Assembly: GCA_964421085.1 (NCBI GenBank)
Contig: CAYQVO010000015.1
Span: 10,582 to 74,581, forward strand
Reading direction: 5' to 3'
Length of the DNA stretch: 64,000 bases
From: CAYQVO01 sp964421085
Lineage (GTDB): Bacteria > Bdellovibrionota_C > UBA2361 > CAYQVO01
In this document: one piece after another, positions 54,692 through 63,960 of the stretch
Layout: each line of letters begins with the position of its first letter
How positions within the stretch are numbered: position 1 is the first letter of the stretch
The notes under the pieces: generated by a model
Database searches by the model: none
What the model saw: only the letters and a program-made list of their open reading frames with translations
What the model was told of the DNA's origin: nothing
Made by a program: the position numbers and the translations under genes

Positions 54692-55546
54692 ATGAGAATG
54701 CAGAAAGAAATCTTCCCTTTGCTCCCCGCATCAAAACCGGCCGGCATCTTCAGAGTGATGTGCCTCGGCGACGTCGTAGGAAAGCCCGGCATAGCGGTGC
54801 TCCGCCGGAGGTGCAGATCGCTTCGGGAAGAACTCGCGATTGATTTCGTCATTGCGAACGGGGAAAACGGGGCCGGCGGAGTCGGAATTGACGGAGAGAG
54901 CCTCAGGCAGATCCGGTCAGCGGGCGTGGATGTCGTCACTCTGGGAGATCATGTATGGAGCAGGAAAGAGCTTGTCGAACTTCTCGAAAAACACCCCGCC
55001 GAATCTCTTCAGTGTATAAGGCCGGCAAATTACCCGGAAGGGAGTCCCGGAAGCGGCGTGGTTGTGATTGAATCCCCGGGGGTCCGGGTCGCCGTCCTCA
55101 ATCTACTTGGACGGGTTTTCTCGACATACCTGCTGGACTGCCCCTTCAGAAAGGCAGACGCGCTTATAGAAAGCGTCAGGGAGAAGGCCGATGTTATTGT
55201 TCTTGATTTTCACTGCGACGCCACATCGGAGAAGATTGCGATGGGGCGTTATCTTGATGGACGAGTGTCTCTCGTGACCGGCACGCATACCCACGTTCAG
55301 ACTCTCGATGCCCAGGTGTTAGGCGGCGGGACGGGCTATATCACAGACCTCGGCATGTGCGGGGTTGCAGATGGCGTGATAGGAATGGATCGGGAAACCG
55401 CTTTGAAGCGTTTCCTCACTGCGATGCCTCATTCATACAAGGCTGCGTCAGGACACACTCGCTTGAGCGGTGTGATTGCTGATATCGATACGAAACTTCA
55501 TGCGACGGTTCTTATCGAGCCGGTGAATATCGAAGTGAAAGTGTGA
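54692..55546 (+). CDS. YmdB-type metallophosphoesterase (TIGR00282-like)
   Basis: This 284-residue protein has the calcineurin-like metal motifs: LGDVVGKPG, ANGENGAGG, TLGDHVWS, and GTHTHVQT near residue 203, plus DFHCDATSEK. The order is that of the YmdB family of cyclic-nucleotide phosphodiesterases. An N-terminal addition of about 20 residues precedes the first strand (FRVMCLGDVV). It is next to the REC-kinase hybrid but separate by 58 bases. Confidence 0.9.
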   Translation: MRMQKEIFPLLPASKPAGIFRVMCLGDVVGKPGIAVLRRRCRSLREELAIDFVIANGENGAGGVGIDGESLRQIRSAGVDVVTLGDHVWSRKELVELLEKHPAESLQCIRPANYPEGSPGSGVVVIESPGVRVAVLNLLGRVFSTYLLDCPFRKADALIESVREKADVIVLDFHCDATSEKIAMGRYLDGRVSLVTGTHTHVQTLDAQVLGGGTGYITDLGMCGVADGVIGMDRETALKRFLTAMPHSYKAASGHTRLSGVIADIDTKLHATVLIEPVNIEVKV

Positions 55547-55553
55547 GATCCAG

Positions 55554-55588
55554 ACCCGGCAGGAGGTTTTCGGCAATCCTGACCGGGC
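55554..55588. terminator. Stem-loop after the YmdB-type gene, possible terminator
   Basis: CCCGG-C-AGGA (55555-55564) pairs with TCCT-GA-CCGGG (55577-55587) around a loop of 12 bases, with GTGAG and CTCAC flanking farther out. It lies between two genes ending toward each other. There is no clear U-tract on either side, so it is weak as a rho-independent signal. Confidence 0.35.
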
Positions 55589-55604
55589 CCGGCCTCACGG
55601 CACT

Positions 55605-55790
55605 CTACTTCTTCTTCGGGCTCAAAATGTCGGAAACCAGCAGTCTCGACCACTCGGAAAGATACTGGTCTACCGTTGCGTAGACTGCATCACTGGGCGT
55701 TATTCCGGCGGTCTGGCTGAGGAATGCGGATTCTTTTCTAAGGGTACCGACGACGTCGGTTGTTTTGCGATCCTTGCATATGACTCGCAT
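55605..55790 (-). CDS. Small hypothetical protein
   Basis: This 61-residue protein starts MRVICKDRKTTDVVGTLRKE. ATG 55790 is well placed: GGAGGT lies five bases upstream, while the frame's earlier start overlaps it. There is no signal peptide; the C-terminus ends in lysines. No family is recognised. Its good ribosome site supports real expression. Confidence 0.5.
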   Translation of the reverse strand: MRVICKDRKTTDVVGTLRKESAFLSQTAGITPSDAVYATVDQYLSEWSRLLVSDILSPKKK

Positions 55791-55980
55791 ATTTACCTCC
55801 ATGTAGTGCGCTAAGGCGTTTCAATTGGTATAAATGCTCTCGTCTCTGCCGCTATTTTTCTTTCGAGAATGGCGCTCTTTTTTTCGAAGATTGTGATCGC
55901 GGGCTTTCCAGGAAATTCGCAGGGTGTGCGCGAATCCGCCGATATTTCGTCCTTTTTGAGAGCCCCTGGTATTTCAAGAA

Positions 55981-57444
55981 TCAGCGTAAGTGGAGACAGT
56001 CCATCAGAGTCCGGGCAACTGCGTGGAATATGGTAAGAACGTCGATATTCAGCTGCGATGCGACCGTCCCCGGGATTTCAAGGTACAGCACTCCGGCTTT
56101 TTGTTCGCGTCCAAGGCATATTGCCATGTAAATGATCTCCTGGTTCTCCCCCGCAAGCTGCGTTTCCATGAGAGGCGTTTTGCATTCAAAAGCAAGGGAG
56201 ATGAAATCGGCTCTTCCCGCATCCGGTGAATAAGGAACCGGCACGGATTTTCGAAGTTCGAGGCGGCCGGTCTGCATGCGCGGGACCAGCGACATGAGAC
56301 CTGGATCGTAGACATATACGATGCATCCGGAAAATCCACAGTATGGAAGCACCTGTTTTGTGAGAATCCGGATAGGCTCGCTCGATATAGCTTCGGTGTT
56401 AATCATCCGGTATATGTTCTCGAGTTTCGTTCTTATCTCCATATTGCAGCGGCGCACATATGGGTTTCTCTCATGCACCTGAGCCTGGGCAAGGAGATGA
56501 ATTTTGCGTTCCGCATCGAGCTCAATTTCCTGAGGGAAGACCTGAGGAAGCGCCTGACGATAGTACTCACACCGGATCTGAACAGCTTCCTGAATCCGGC
56601 CCAGTCCCTGCTGTCCCAGAGCATCCATTATCCCCTTTCTGGCGACGGCCCAGTCTTCCGACGCGGCGGGATATGTGGCAGGATTATTTGCCCGGGCAAG
56701 AGCTTCGCCTATATTGTGCAGTTTTTCGAGCACACAAAGGACCGTATGAGTTTCGGGATCAACCGGCGGTGAATCTTCCATGTCCTCTCCAAGCCACCAC
56801 TCCGGGAGTCCCCACCGTTTCACCAGTGACACCGCGAGAAGAAGCGGAGAAAAGCCCAGCGCCTCCGAAAGAAGCCTGTCGAGAGTACTGCTCTCTGGAA
56901 TATTTTGAAGCGCCTGACAGTAGATTGTCGGATAATTCCATGAAATCAGAAGAAGACCGAGATTGCGCAGCACTGAAGAAGAAAAGCCCAGATCCGATCC
57001 AACACTTGTGTCTTCCCCCAGAATCTCCACAGCACTGGCGCTTATAAGTGCCTCACTCAGGCGATCGCGCTGAGCGTTGCTTATTCCGTCAATTCTATGG
57101 GTCGATATCTCGAGAGCCTCTTTTGCAAGAATGCCCTGGATGCGCTTTACTCCTCCCCACCGGATCAGTTCAATCGGGTTAGTGAAGTTGATTTCAGCCG
57201 GGCTCTCCTGGCGATGGAATGCGGCAAGTTCTTTTATGCAGTATGCAAAAAGCGAGAGGTCGCCTTTGAGGTCGTCGACAAGAAAATCAATATCCAGGTC
57301 GTACCGTCCCTCACGGAATCCTTTTCGAACTGAATCCAGAAGCTTCTGGTTTACCGGGAACCATCGATCTTCCACATATTCAACCGCACGCTGAACACGC
57401 CTTGAATTTGTCTCCGATAATCCCTCTGATCCTGCGTTTGTCAT
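55981..57444 (-). CDS. HDOD-domain signalling protein with GAF-like C-terminus
   Basis: This 487-residue protein has an HDOD domain (about residues 15-215): LLDSVRKGFREGRYDLDIDF, FLVDDLKGDLSLFAYCIKEL, WGGVKRIQGILAKEALEI and the LGLLLISW region. The second half (about 320-487) resembles a GAF domain (RILTKQVLPYCGFSGCIVYV, GVLYLEIPGTVASQ). HDOD proteins scaffold signalling without the HD catalytic residues; none is visible here. GCAGGCGGA precedes ATG 57444. The gene ends 190 bases from the small neighbour. Confidence 0.8.
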   Translation of the reverse strand: MTNAGSEGLSETNSRRVQRAVEYVEDRWFPVNQKLLDSVRKGFREGRYDLDIDFLVDDLKGDLSLFAYCIKELAAFHRQESPAEINFTNPIELIRWGGVKRIQGILAKEALEISTHRIDGISNAQRDRLSEALISASAVEILGEDTSVGSDLGFSSSVLRNLGLLLISWNYPTIYCQALQNIPESSTLDRLLSEALGFSPLLLAVSLVKRWGLPEWWLGEDMEDSPPVDPETHTVLCVLEKLHNIGEALARANNPATYPAASEDWAVARKGIMDALGQQGLGRIQEAVQIRCEYYRQALPQVFPQEIELDAERKIHLLAQAQVHERNPYVRRCNMEIRTKLENIYRMINTEAISSEPIRILTKQVLPYCGFSGCIVYVYDPGLMSLVPRMQTGRLELRKSVPVPYSPDAGRADFISLAFECKTPLMETQLAGENQEIIYMAICLGREQKAGVLYLEIPGTVASQLNIDVLTIFHAVARTLMDCLHLR

Positions 57445-57643
57445 AATAAATCCGCCTGCTTCTCTATGAAGAATAAGCAACCGGCATGCCACACGATACG
57501 GCAAAGTGCGGCGCGGGGACTGAATCATCAGGCACGCGCTCAACTATCCGTCCGGGCGACACTTTTCGCTCCTGAATCCTCACGGGGGGCGTCATTCCCG
57601 CCCGGAGAAGGGCAACTGCGCAACCTGTCTAATCTGAGCCCTG

Positions 57644-57658
57644 AAAAGTGACACTTTT
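57644..57658. promoter_or_regulatory. 7-1-7 palindrome upstream of the 446-residue unknown gene
   Basis: AAAAGTG (57644-57650) and CACTTTT (57652-57658) are perfect reverse complements around one base. The site is about 95 bases before ATG 57752, in a 307-base space (57445-57751) that holds no gene I can support. A related half-site (ACACTTTTCGC) occurs near 57558. It could be an operator for either divergent gene. Confidence 0.4.
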
Positions 57659-57751
57659 TGCCGGGAATCTGAGTGGACTGCCATCTGCATAAATTGCGGA
57701 GAAACGTCAAGAATGATGTAACGTGCTGAACCCTGAACGAATCGAAATAAT

Positions 57752-59092
57752 ATGGCTGGGAAGAAGACAAAAAAGAAAGCGCCCGGGACGCGCTTTTCTC
57801 CGGAACTGCTGTCCGCCTGCGACAACGCCCTGGGAAAGTGCCTTTCGTCACCAGGATTTCCCATTATCCGGAACCTCCGTCTTGATGAACTTCTCACGGA
57901 GGGGACGCATGCGATGGATGTTTTCAGGGACAGGCGAATATCGGATCTGGCTGATGCAGGAATACAGGGACTCGTCAGGATTGAAGCTCTCGAAGCCGGG
58001 GACATCCGCGCTCTCATTGATGTTCTCGAACGCTTCAGCGTTCCTTTCGAGTGCGCATGTGAAGATCCCGCAGAGTCAGCTCCCGTGAAAAAATCGCAGC
58101 GTGAACAGCCCGCCGGGGCGGTACGTGATGACGGCCTTCTTGCCATTGAACGGAGCTCGATAGAAATGGAACTCTCCGGGAAGAAACACGGTCTGAAACG
58201 CATCTCCTCTGATCTTCTCAGTTCCAAAATTCTTGGCGACTACTGGCAGGAGGGATGGCCCCGCGCTCCGTTCGAAGAAGCCTTGAGCTTCAAACAGCTC
58301 GCAGACCTTGATTTCGAGACACTCATCCGGAAAAAAACGTTCGATGTCCATAAAATGGGTTCGATCATCAAAGCCATCGATGCGTTCGTTTCGGAGCATG
58401 ATGTGCGGAAACGGGCCCGGACATCCCACAGCAACCTGGCTGAAAGGACCTTCATTCCTCCGGCGGCCCCCGCCGCCGTTGAGTTCGAAAACGAATTCCC
58501 CCTTCCTTTGATAACCCGGAATCTTGTGCGTTATTTCGAGTACCAGTGCTCGCTTTATCTGAATGCAGCTGGTCCCCTGAAAATTCTTTTTGCGCATCTG
58601 CCAATCACTCTCAAAGCACATGAGGCGGCTCTTCTTGCGCTGAGTGTGAATGACGCCCCGTCTCTCTCACGGCGTCTTCTGGGACTCAACAAAGAAGACT
58701 TCGACAATATGCTCGCCGGTGCACAGTCGAAACTCCGGCAGTTGTTCGAACGTGCGTGTCCAAAGGTGGCCGCCGCGTGGACTGCCGCCCTTTCATCGCC
58801 CGGCATTCCTGAAGAACATCTCTTCGCTCCCTGGTTCGACGAAGCATTCGACGAAGAATTCCAGCGCATCGTCTTCCGCACTATCGTCCGGTCACTCGGC
58901 GCTGAGCATCCTGTCATTGCAGACGAATCCTTCTCTGATCTCTGGACGACGAACCCGGAGGCAGCCTCAGTGCTCGCAAAATCTCTCGTGAGCGGGAGCA
59001 CGGATGAAGGAAAAATGCGGGCGAAAATTGCGGGACTTCTGCCTGCCTTTTCTTTGGAACAGGTTATGAGAGCCCTTGAAAAAAATGATTAA
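57752..59092 (+). CDS. Hypothetical protein with alpha-CTD-like helical repeats
   Basis: This 446-residue protein has no recognised family. At least two segments look like the helix-hairpin-helix domain at the C-terminus of RNA polymerase alpha: RISDLADAGIQGLVRIEAL with DIRALIDVLERF (residues about 60-95), and FKQLADLDFETLIRKKTFDV with HKMGSIIKAIDAF (about 178-215). A later helix set (RRLLGLNKEDFDNMLAGAQS, KLRQLFERA) resembles a sigma-like or HTH helix pair. A basic start (MAGKKTKKKAPG) could bind nucleic acid. Its end overlaps the GT90 gene by eight bases. Confidence 0.55.
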   Translation: MAGKKTKKKAPGTRFSPELLSACDNALGKCLSSPGFPIIRNLRLDELLTEGTHAMDVFRDRRISDLADAGIQGLVRIEALEAGDIRALIDVLERFSVPFECACEDPAESAPVKKSQREQPAGAVRDDGLLAIERSSIEMELSGKKHGLKRISSDLLSSKILGDYWQEGWPRAPFEEALSFKQLADLDFETLIRKKTFDVHKMGSIIKAIDAFVSEHDVRKRARTSHSNLAERTFIPPAAPAAVEFENEFPLPLITRNLVRYFEYQCSLYLNAAGPLKILFAHLPITLKAHEAALLALSVNDAPSLSRRLLGLNKEDFDNMLAGAQSKLRQLFERACPKVAAAWTAALSSPGIPEEHLFAPWFDEAFDEEFQRIVFRTIVRSLGAEHPVIADESFSDLWTTNPEAASVLAKSLVSGSTDEGKMRAKIAGLLPAFSLEQVMRALEKND

Positions 59093-60095
59093 CAACGCAG
59101 CACTGGCATACTGGAGATGCACTGGTTACTCAAGAAACGAAATCGACCGAGTAATGCAGGAAGTCGACAATTATGCCCTGGCTGCCCGGATCGAGTTCAA
59201 TGAAAATCGCAATATCCATATGACCATTACTCAAAAGGTCGAAGACCGGCGGGAAGGGCACGCTCCCGCCTGCATGAAGTTTCTGCACGATATCATTACT
59301 TCATATCCCACCGGGCTGACCGGCTCGTTCATTCTCTGGATGGAGGACGGCATGTGGCCCTGGAATGAGCACTACTCATGGAGAGCTCCGGTTCTCGCCT
59401 TTGGACGGCAAAGCCACGATCACTCGACTATGCTCGTGCCCGATCCGGCATTCCTCGAGTCAGATGGATATCTCAAGGACATCAAAGATATCGACGCGAC
59501 GGAAAAAGATCTGCCCTGGAATCAAAAGCTGCCGACTGCATTCTGGCGGGGCGCTACAAGCGGCCTTGGAATCGAGGGGCCCCTCTGGAAAAGTTCGCCG
59601 CGGATAGCTCTCGCTTTATTTGCGAAGAAGTTCGATCGTCCAGAGAAGCTCGATGCACGCCTCACTAAAATCGTTCAGTTCGAGCATCCTACCCGGGCGC
59701 AGGAGATAAGAGATCTGGGAATTACTGACGATTACTGCCCTTTCTCCAACTTCCTCAAGTACCGTTACCTTATAGACGTCGATGGCCACAGCTGCGCCTG
59801 GAGATCATTGTTCCTCAAACTGGCCTCGCGGTCGCTGACATTAAAGATCGAAAGCAGCCAGCTGGAGTGGTACTTTCACCGTCTAAGGCCATGGAAGAAC
59901 TTCGTGCCTGTGCGGGAGGATTTCGAAAATCTGCCGCAGATTCTGGAATGGCTGAAGAATCATGACGAAGAGGCCCGCGCAATCGGGGAAACGGGAGCAG
60001 AATTCGCGAGAAGCCTCAAGTATCAGGATGCCGTCCGCGAGACAGGCGATCTGTTGAATGAACTTTTTCAGTATCAGCGGAAAAGCTCTGACTGA
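59085..60095 (+). CDS. GT90 (CAP10-like) glycosyltransferase
   Basis: This 336-residue protein matches the LpsA/CAP10 family: PTAFWRGATSG, then FLKYRYLIDVDGHSCAWR, then a basic end SSQLEWYFHRLRPWKNFVPV with EDFENLPQILEWL and the GETGAEFA helix. Members transfer xylose or related sugars to LPS or capsule. It has no signal peptide. It overlaps the upstream unknown gene by eight bases, so the two are coupled. ATG 59085 is chosen over the in-frame TTG three codons earlier. Confidence 0.85.
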   Translation: MINNAALAYWRCTGYSRNEIDRVMQEVDNYALAARIEFNENRNIHMTITQKVEDRREGHAPACMKFLHDIITSYPTGLTGSFILWMEDGMWPWNEHYSWRAPVLAFGRQSHDHSTMLVPDPAFLESDGYLKDIKDIDATEKDLPWNQKLPTAFWRGATSGLGIEGPLWKSSPRIALALFAKKFDRPEKLDARLTKIVQFEHPTRAQEIRDLGITDDYCPFSNFLKYRYLIDVDGHSCAWRSLFLKLASRSLTLKIESSQLEWYFHRLRPWKNFVPVREDFENLPQILEWLKNHDEEARAIGETGAEFARSLKYQDAVRETGDLLNELFQYQRKSSD

Positions 60096-60100
60096 ATACG

Positions 60101-60976
60101 TCAGGAGAACGATAGTCCCCTCATCGCGCTGAGAACTTCCTCGACCTGACGGGACTTATTCAGCGTGTAAAAATGTATGCCGGGAGCTCCGCCTTCCAGA
60201 AGGTGTCTGCACAGCTTTACCGCATGGGCAGTTCCGTAAGTCTGCTCAGCGGCGGCGTCGCCCCGGAAGGAGGCAAGATCGGAAAGGATTCTGGGAGATA
60301 CTGTTGCCCCGCACTTCTCTGTCATCTGTCTCAGCTGTCTCAATCCTGTGATTGGGAGGATTCCGGGAACAATCGGGATATTAATTCCTCCTGCCCGCGC
60401 TCTGTCCACAAATGAAAAGTAAACGTCCGGTTCGAAGAAAAGCTGCGTCAATATGACTTCTGCGCCTGCATCCACCTTCTCGGCAAGGTAGTCTATATCG
60501 GCCTGCAGGGAAGAAGCTTTTGGATGCCCTTCAGGATACCCGGCCACCGCCGTGCTGAAATCGCCGCGCTTTTTGATGTGCCTCACAAGGTCGCGCGCGC
60601 ATTGAAAGCCCGGGAACAGAGGGCCGGGAGAGGTTACCGCCACCGACGGATCCCCGCGAAGAGCAACTATGTGCCTGATTCCGTTTTCGGCGAGCGAATC
60701 AAGAACAGCGTCGATTTCTTCGACGGTATGATGAACACATGTCAGGTGCGCAGCCGCCCGATACCGAAGTTCATTCACGACATAGGAAACCAGAGCGCCT
60801 GTGCGGGCACGACTCCCGCCCCCGGCTCCATAAGTTACGGTGACAAAATCAGGCCGAAGCGAAGTCATCCTCTGAATGAGGTTACGGGCAGTCTCGAGGT
60901 CTTCTTCCCGTTTTGGCGGGAAATACTCGAATGAGAAGACTCTGGGGGCGGATTGGTAAAGTTCAGAGAAGCTCAT
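60101..60976 (-). CDS. metF: 5,10-methylenetetrahydrofolate reductase
   Basis: This 291-residue TIM-barrel flavoprotein makes 5-methyl-THF for methionine synthesis. Signatures are FSFEYFPPKREEDL, DFVTVTYGAGG, HLTCVHHTVEEID, ALRGDP, AGYPEGHP and TQLFFEPDVYFSFVD. It shares the folate pool with folD and gcvTHP at the left of the window. It converges with the GT90 gene, five bases apart. Confidence 0.95.
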   Translation of the reverse strand: MSFSELYQSAPRVFSFEYFPPKREEDLETARNLIQRMTSLRPDFVTVTYGAGGGSRARTGALVSYVVNELRYRAAAHLTCVHHTVEEIDAVLDSLAENGIRHIVALRGDPSVAVTSPGPLFPGFQCARDLVRHIKKRGDFSTAVAGYPEGHPKASSLQADIDYLAEKVDAGAEVILTQLFFEPDVYFSFVDRARAGGINIPIVPGILPITGLRQLRQMTEKCGATVSPRILSDLASFRGDAAAEQTYGTAHAVKLCRHLLEGGAPGIHFYTLNKSRQVEEVLSAMRGLSFS

Positions 60977-61087
60977 TGTATCAACCTTCGCCTCGGGTGC
61001 TTGTCATCAGGCCGAGTTGCTTGAATAATAGAATCAGGATGATTAAAAATCATTAATCCGGCTGTTAAGTCAACGAGAGGGCTATAA

Positions 61088-61990
61088 ATGTTTCGAACAA
61101 TTGTTCTTTTCGCGCTTACTAACATCGCCATTATGGTAATGGCGTCCATCGTACTTGGGCTTCTTGGAATCGGCAACTATTCAGGTGCCGGCGGCATTGA
61201 TTATGGCTCCCTGATGGCGTTCTGCCTTGTCTGGGGAATGGTCGGTTCGCTGATTTCCCTCCTTATCTCGAAATGGTCTGCCAAATGGATGATGAAAATT
61301 CAGACAGTGACGCCTGAGTCGCCCGGCGAGTACGGGTGGGTTGCCCGGAAGGTGCAGGAACTTGCGAGAGCCGCGCAGATCACGACCGCACCGGAAGTGG
61401 GGGTATATCAGAGTAACGAAGTAAACGCCTTTGCGACCGGGCCGTCGAAAAACAACTCCCTCGTCGCGGTTTCGACCGGGCTTCTGCGCAGCATGAATCA
61501 GGATGAGATTGAAGCGGTGATCGCCCACGAGATATCACACATCACGAACGGCGACATGGTTCGCATGACTCTGCTTCAAGGCGTTATAAACGCCTTTGTT
61601 CTTTTCCTTGCGCGGATAATCGCTTTCGCAGTTTCTCATGCCGGAAGAGATGATAACCGCGGAGGTTCCGAGCTTACGTTCATGCTTGTGACGATAGTGT
61701 GTCAGATCGCGTTCGGCATTCTCGGCACCATAATCGTCGCGTGGTTTTCCAGACAAAGAGAGTTCAAGGCTGATGCAGGCTCGGCAAAACTTGCGGGCCG
61801 GGGAAAGATGATAGAGGCCCTGCAGGCCCTGCAGCGAAATTACGATGTCAATGAAGAAGCTGAAGAAGCCCAGCCGGCGGCCATTGCGGCATTCAAAATA
61901 TCCGGTAAGAACACGAGTTTTCTCGGGCGTCTTATGGCCACCCACCCACCGCTGCAGGAGAGAATCGCGGCGCTGGAGGCGGCCGGGTGA
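61088..61990 (+). CDS. htpX: Membrane protease HtpX
   Basis: This 300-residue M48 peptidase degrades misfolded membrane proteins. It has two N-terminal helices, the zinc site H147-E148-x-x-H151 in AHEISHITNGDMV, two further helices, and the third ligand Glu in FSRQREFKADAGSAKLAG. THPPLQERIAALE is the usual C-terminus. GAGGGCT precedes the ATG. The AT-rich spacer upstream has an imperfect inverted repeat (ATGATT/AATCAT near 61039), a possible control site. Confidence 0.95.
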   Translation: MFRTIVLFALTNIAIMVMASIVLGLLGIGNYSGAGGIDYGSLMAFCLVWGMVGSLISLLISKWSAKWMMKIQTVTPESPGEYGWVARKVQELARAAQITTAPEVGVYQSNEVNAFATGPSKNNSLVAVSTGLLRSMNQDEIEAVIAHEISHITNGDMVRMTLLQGVINAFVLFLARIIAFAVSHAGRDDNRGGSELTFMLVTIVCQIAFGILGTIIVAWFSRQREFKADAGSAKLAGRGKMIEALQALQRNYDVNEEAEEAQPAAIAAFKISGKNTSFLGRLMATHPPLQERIAALEAAG

Positions 61991-62002
61991 CGATACGCGG
62001 CA

Positions 62003-63079
62003 CTACAAGGTCACCCTCACATACAGCAGTGCGTGATCTGAGGCTTCGGGATAAGAAGTAATAATCCCGGAGTCGTAATCTCCTTCGCGTGACGGGTCTT
62101 CCAGAGCATATTCCAGGGTCGCCTCGGGCGCCGAGATATCGTCAAGCCAGCTTGTAGTCTTCCTGTACCGGTGAGTGCCCGGAAGATCTTTCGTATCAGG
62201 ATCGTTCTCGAACAGACTGAACAGGACGGGCGAGAATCCCGCATAGCCGTCACGGCACAGAACCTTTGCTGCTTTTCCCACCATGCACGGCGGATCGGGT
62301 GACTGAAACGACGAGAGACGAAGTTTTCCATCCATTATCTCCGCGGTTGCCGAATCTTCGTCGTTGTTTCTGTCCCCGAGCACGAACAGCAGCGGACCAC
62401 CTGGCTGAAAAGCCTCTTTATCATTCTTTTCAATCAGAGATCTCAGCTTCTCGGCACTCTCCATCCGGACCGTTTCCCACATCAAGCCTGCCGGATCCTT
62501 CATGCTTCCGCTCTTCGATTTCAGGTGATAGGTCACCAGCCTCACGGGCCGGCCGCTTCCGTTTGTCAGCTGCGCGCGGAGATTTACCTGCAGAGGCAGC
62601 CTTGCAAAGAAACGCGGGCGCTGAAACTGCGAGAGCTTCGGAAGCTCATCGTCCCTGAAAGGAATCACTTTTTCGAGAGGAAGAGACTTTTTGTCCGTCA
62701 AGAACCCCACTCGTATGAAGTCATCATTTGTCTCGCCGACTACGGCGTCATACTGCCTGCCTGTCGCCTGCGAAAGCGCCGAGGCGAGACTCTCTGCGGA
62801 TTCTTCCGCTTCTCTTCTGTTTTTTCCCATCACTTCCTGCAGGGCGACTGAGTCGCATCGCGCTTCCTGCATCCTCCTGACCAGCGCCTTCTGTTTTTTC
62901 TCAAAGACGCCGGACGAAAGCTCGGGATTGCTCTTCAGGAACAGCCGGCTGCTTCCGTACCGCTCGAGGTTCTGACTGCAAATTGTAAAGATTGTGCTGT
63001 TCGGTTTTGAAAACAGTCCTTCAGCGCCACAGCACGGGACGATACAGAGAAGGAGAAAAAAAAGGCGGGCGGAATTCAT
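62003..63079 (-). CDS. Secreted endonuclease/exonuclease/phosphatase-family protein
   Basis: This 358-residue protein has a signal peptide (LFFLLLCIVPCCGAEG) and the EEP/DNase I-like fold: SQNLERYG near 35, the metal-binding Glu in ALQEVMG, LVTYHLKSK, the GDRNND block, and the catalytic SDHALLYVRV at the end. It could be an exported nuclease or a phosphodiesterase. The start overlaps the end of the RuvC-like gene as ATGA (63076-63079), so the two are coupled despite different cell locations. Confidence 0.85.
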   Translation of the reverse strand: MNSARLFFLLLCIVPCCGAEGLFSKPNSTIFTICSQNLERYGSSRLFLKSNPELSSGVFEKKQKALVRRMQEARCDSVALQEVMGKNRREAEESAESLASALSQATGRQYDAVVGETNDDFIRVGFLTDKKSLPLEKVIPFRDDELPKLSQFQRPRFFARLPLQVNLRAQLTNGSGRPVRLVTYHLKSKSGSMKDPAGLMWETVRMESAEKLRSLIEKNDKEAFQPGGPLLFVLGDRNNDEDSATAEIMDGKLRLSSFQSPDPPCMVGKAAKVLCRDGYAGFSPVLFSLFENDPDTKDLPGTHRYRKTTSWLDDISAPEATLEYALEDPSREGDYDSGIITSYPEASDHALLYVRVTL

Positions 63080-63702
63080 CTGCGGATTCCGGAAGGACGC
63101 GGCGTGAGTTTCTCATCAAAAAGCCTCTGTGGAGGAATTTTCGCCACGATTGCCGACTTGATCCGGATGAGAGCAAGCCTGCCCACAAGAATCGCATCCA
63201 CAATATCCTGATGTTTCGCAAGGAACGCTCTGGAAGCAGAGAACTCCAGTTCCGCAAGTTCTTTTTCGTAAAGTGCCTGCACCACCATTACTGCCGTCTC
63301 TTTGACCCGATCCCGTGTGATCTGTTTTCCTTTGAGACCCATCACTTCGCGCTGAACCGAGCGGGGATTTATCCTGCCCGGCACTCTGATCCGTTTCGAT
63401 CTTGCCATCGCCTCAAAAAGTCCCCTCACCTGCTCCACCCTGAACGCCGATCTGGGGTCACGCATCGTGGTCGGTGCTTCCGCAACAAGGAAATCCCCCT
63501 GCCCCATCCCGCACTCTTTCAATGTTTCCTGAATCCTGCACTGAAGAGTGAGGAGCCGGTCGCTCAGGGAATAGCTGGGAGGCAGCGATCGGATCTTTCC
63601 AACTGCGATGAGTTTCTCAGTTGAGATATCGAAGATTGCCCACCCGGAGCATGTTAGACTCGGATCCACGGCCATAAGACAATGAGGCTTGGAGGACTTC
63701 AT
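63076..63702 (-). CDS. RuvC-like Holliday-junction resolvase-fold nuclease
   Basis: This 208-residue protein has the RNase H-fold RuvC plan: first-strand Asp in MAVDPSLTCSGWAIFD, Glu in LVAEAPTTM, a middle helix set with RVEQVRGLFEAMA and NPRSVQREVMG, and the final acidic pair in KHQDIVDAILVG. It is longer than canonical RuvC (about 165) and closer in feel to phage-type members; no ruvA or ruvB is adjacent. ATG 63702 is chosen over a GTG at 63738. It precedes and overlaps the secreted EEP gene. Confidence 0.75.
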   Translation of the reverse strand: MKSSKPHCLMAVDPSLTCSGWAIFDISTEKLIAVGKIRSLPPSYSLSDRLLTLQCRIQETLKECGMGQGDFLVAEAPTTMRDPRSAFRVEQVRGLFEAMARSKRIRVPGRINPRSVQREVMGLKGKQITRDRVKETAVMVVQALYEKELAELEFSASRAFLAKHQDIVDAILVGRLALIRIKSAIVAKIPPQRLFDEKLTPRPSGIRR

Positions 63703-63960
63703 GTGTTTAGTATCGAGATTCTTCCGGCTCTTGGACACTGGAAAGATGCATTATTCCCCGCCGGAGCAATACGATGGGGTGGCCACGTTTCTAACAGCCG
63801 GGATAAAAAATCGAAGAAGTCTGGCACTTTGCTTGAAATATGCGGGAATCTGTTGTATTTTTCCGGCACGAATAGTACGGGCCCATGACTTCCTCCTTCG
63901 CCTTCGCTTCCGGAAGTGCTTCGGAGGACAGGCAGTGGGACCATGACAGACCGACAAAAC

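Noticed and set aside
63815..63840. Sigma54-type promoter (TGGCACTTTGC)
   Set aside because: The GG and GC elements are too close together; the spacing does not fit -24/-12.
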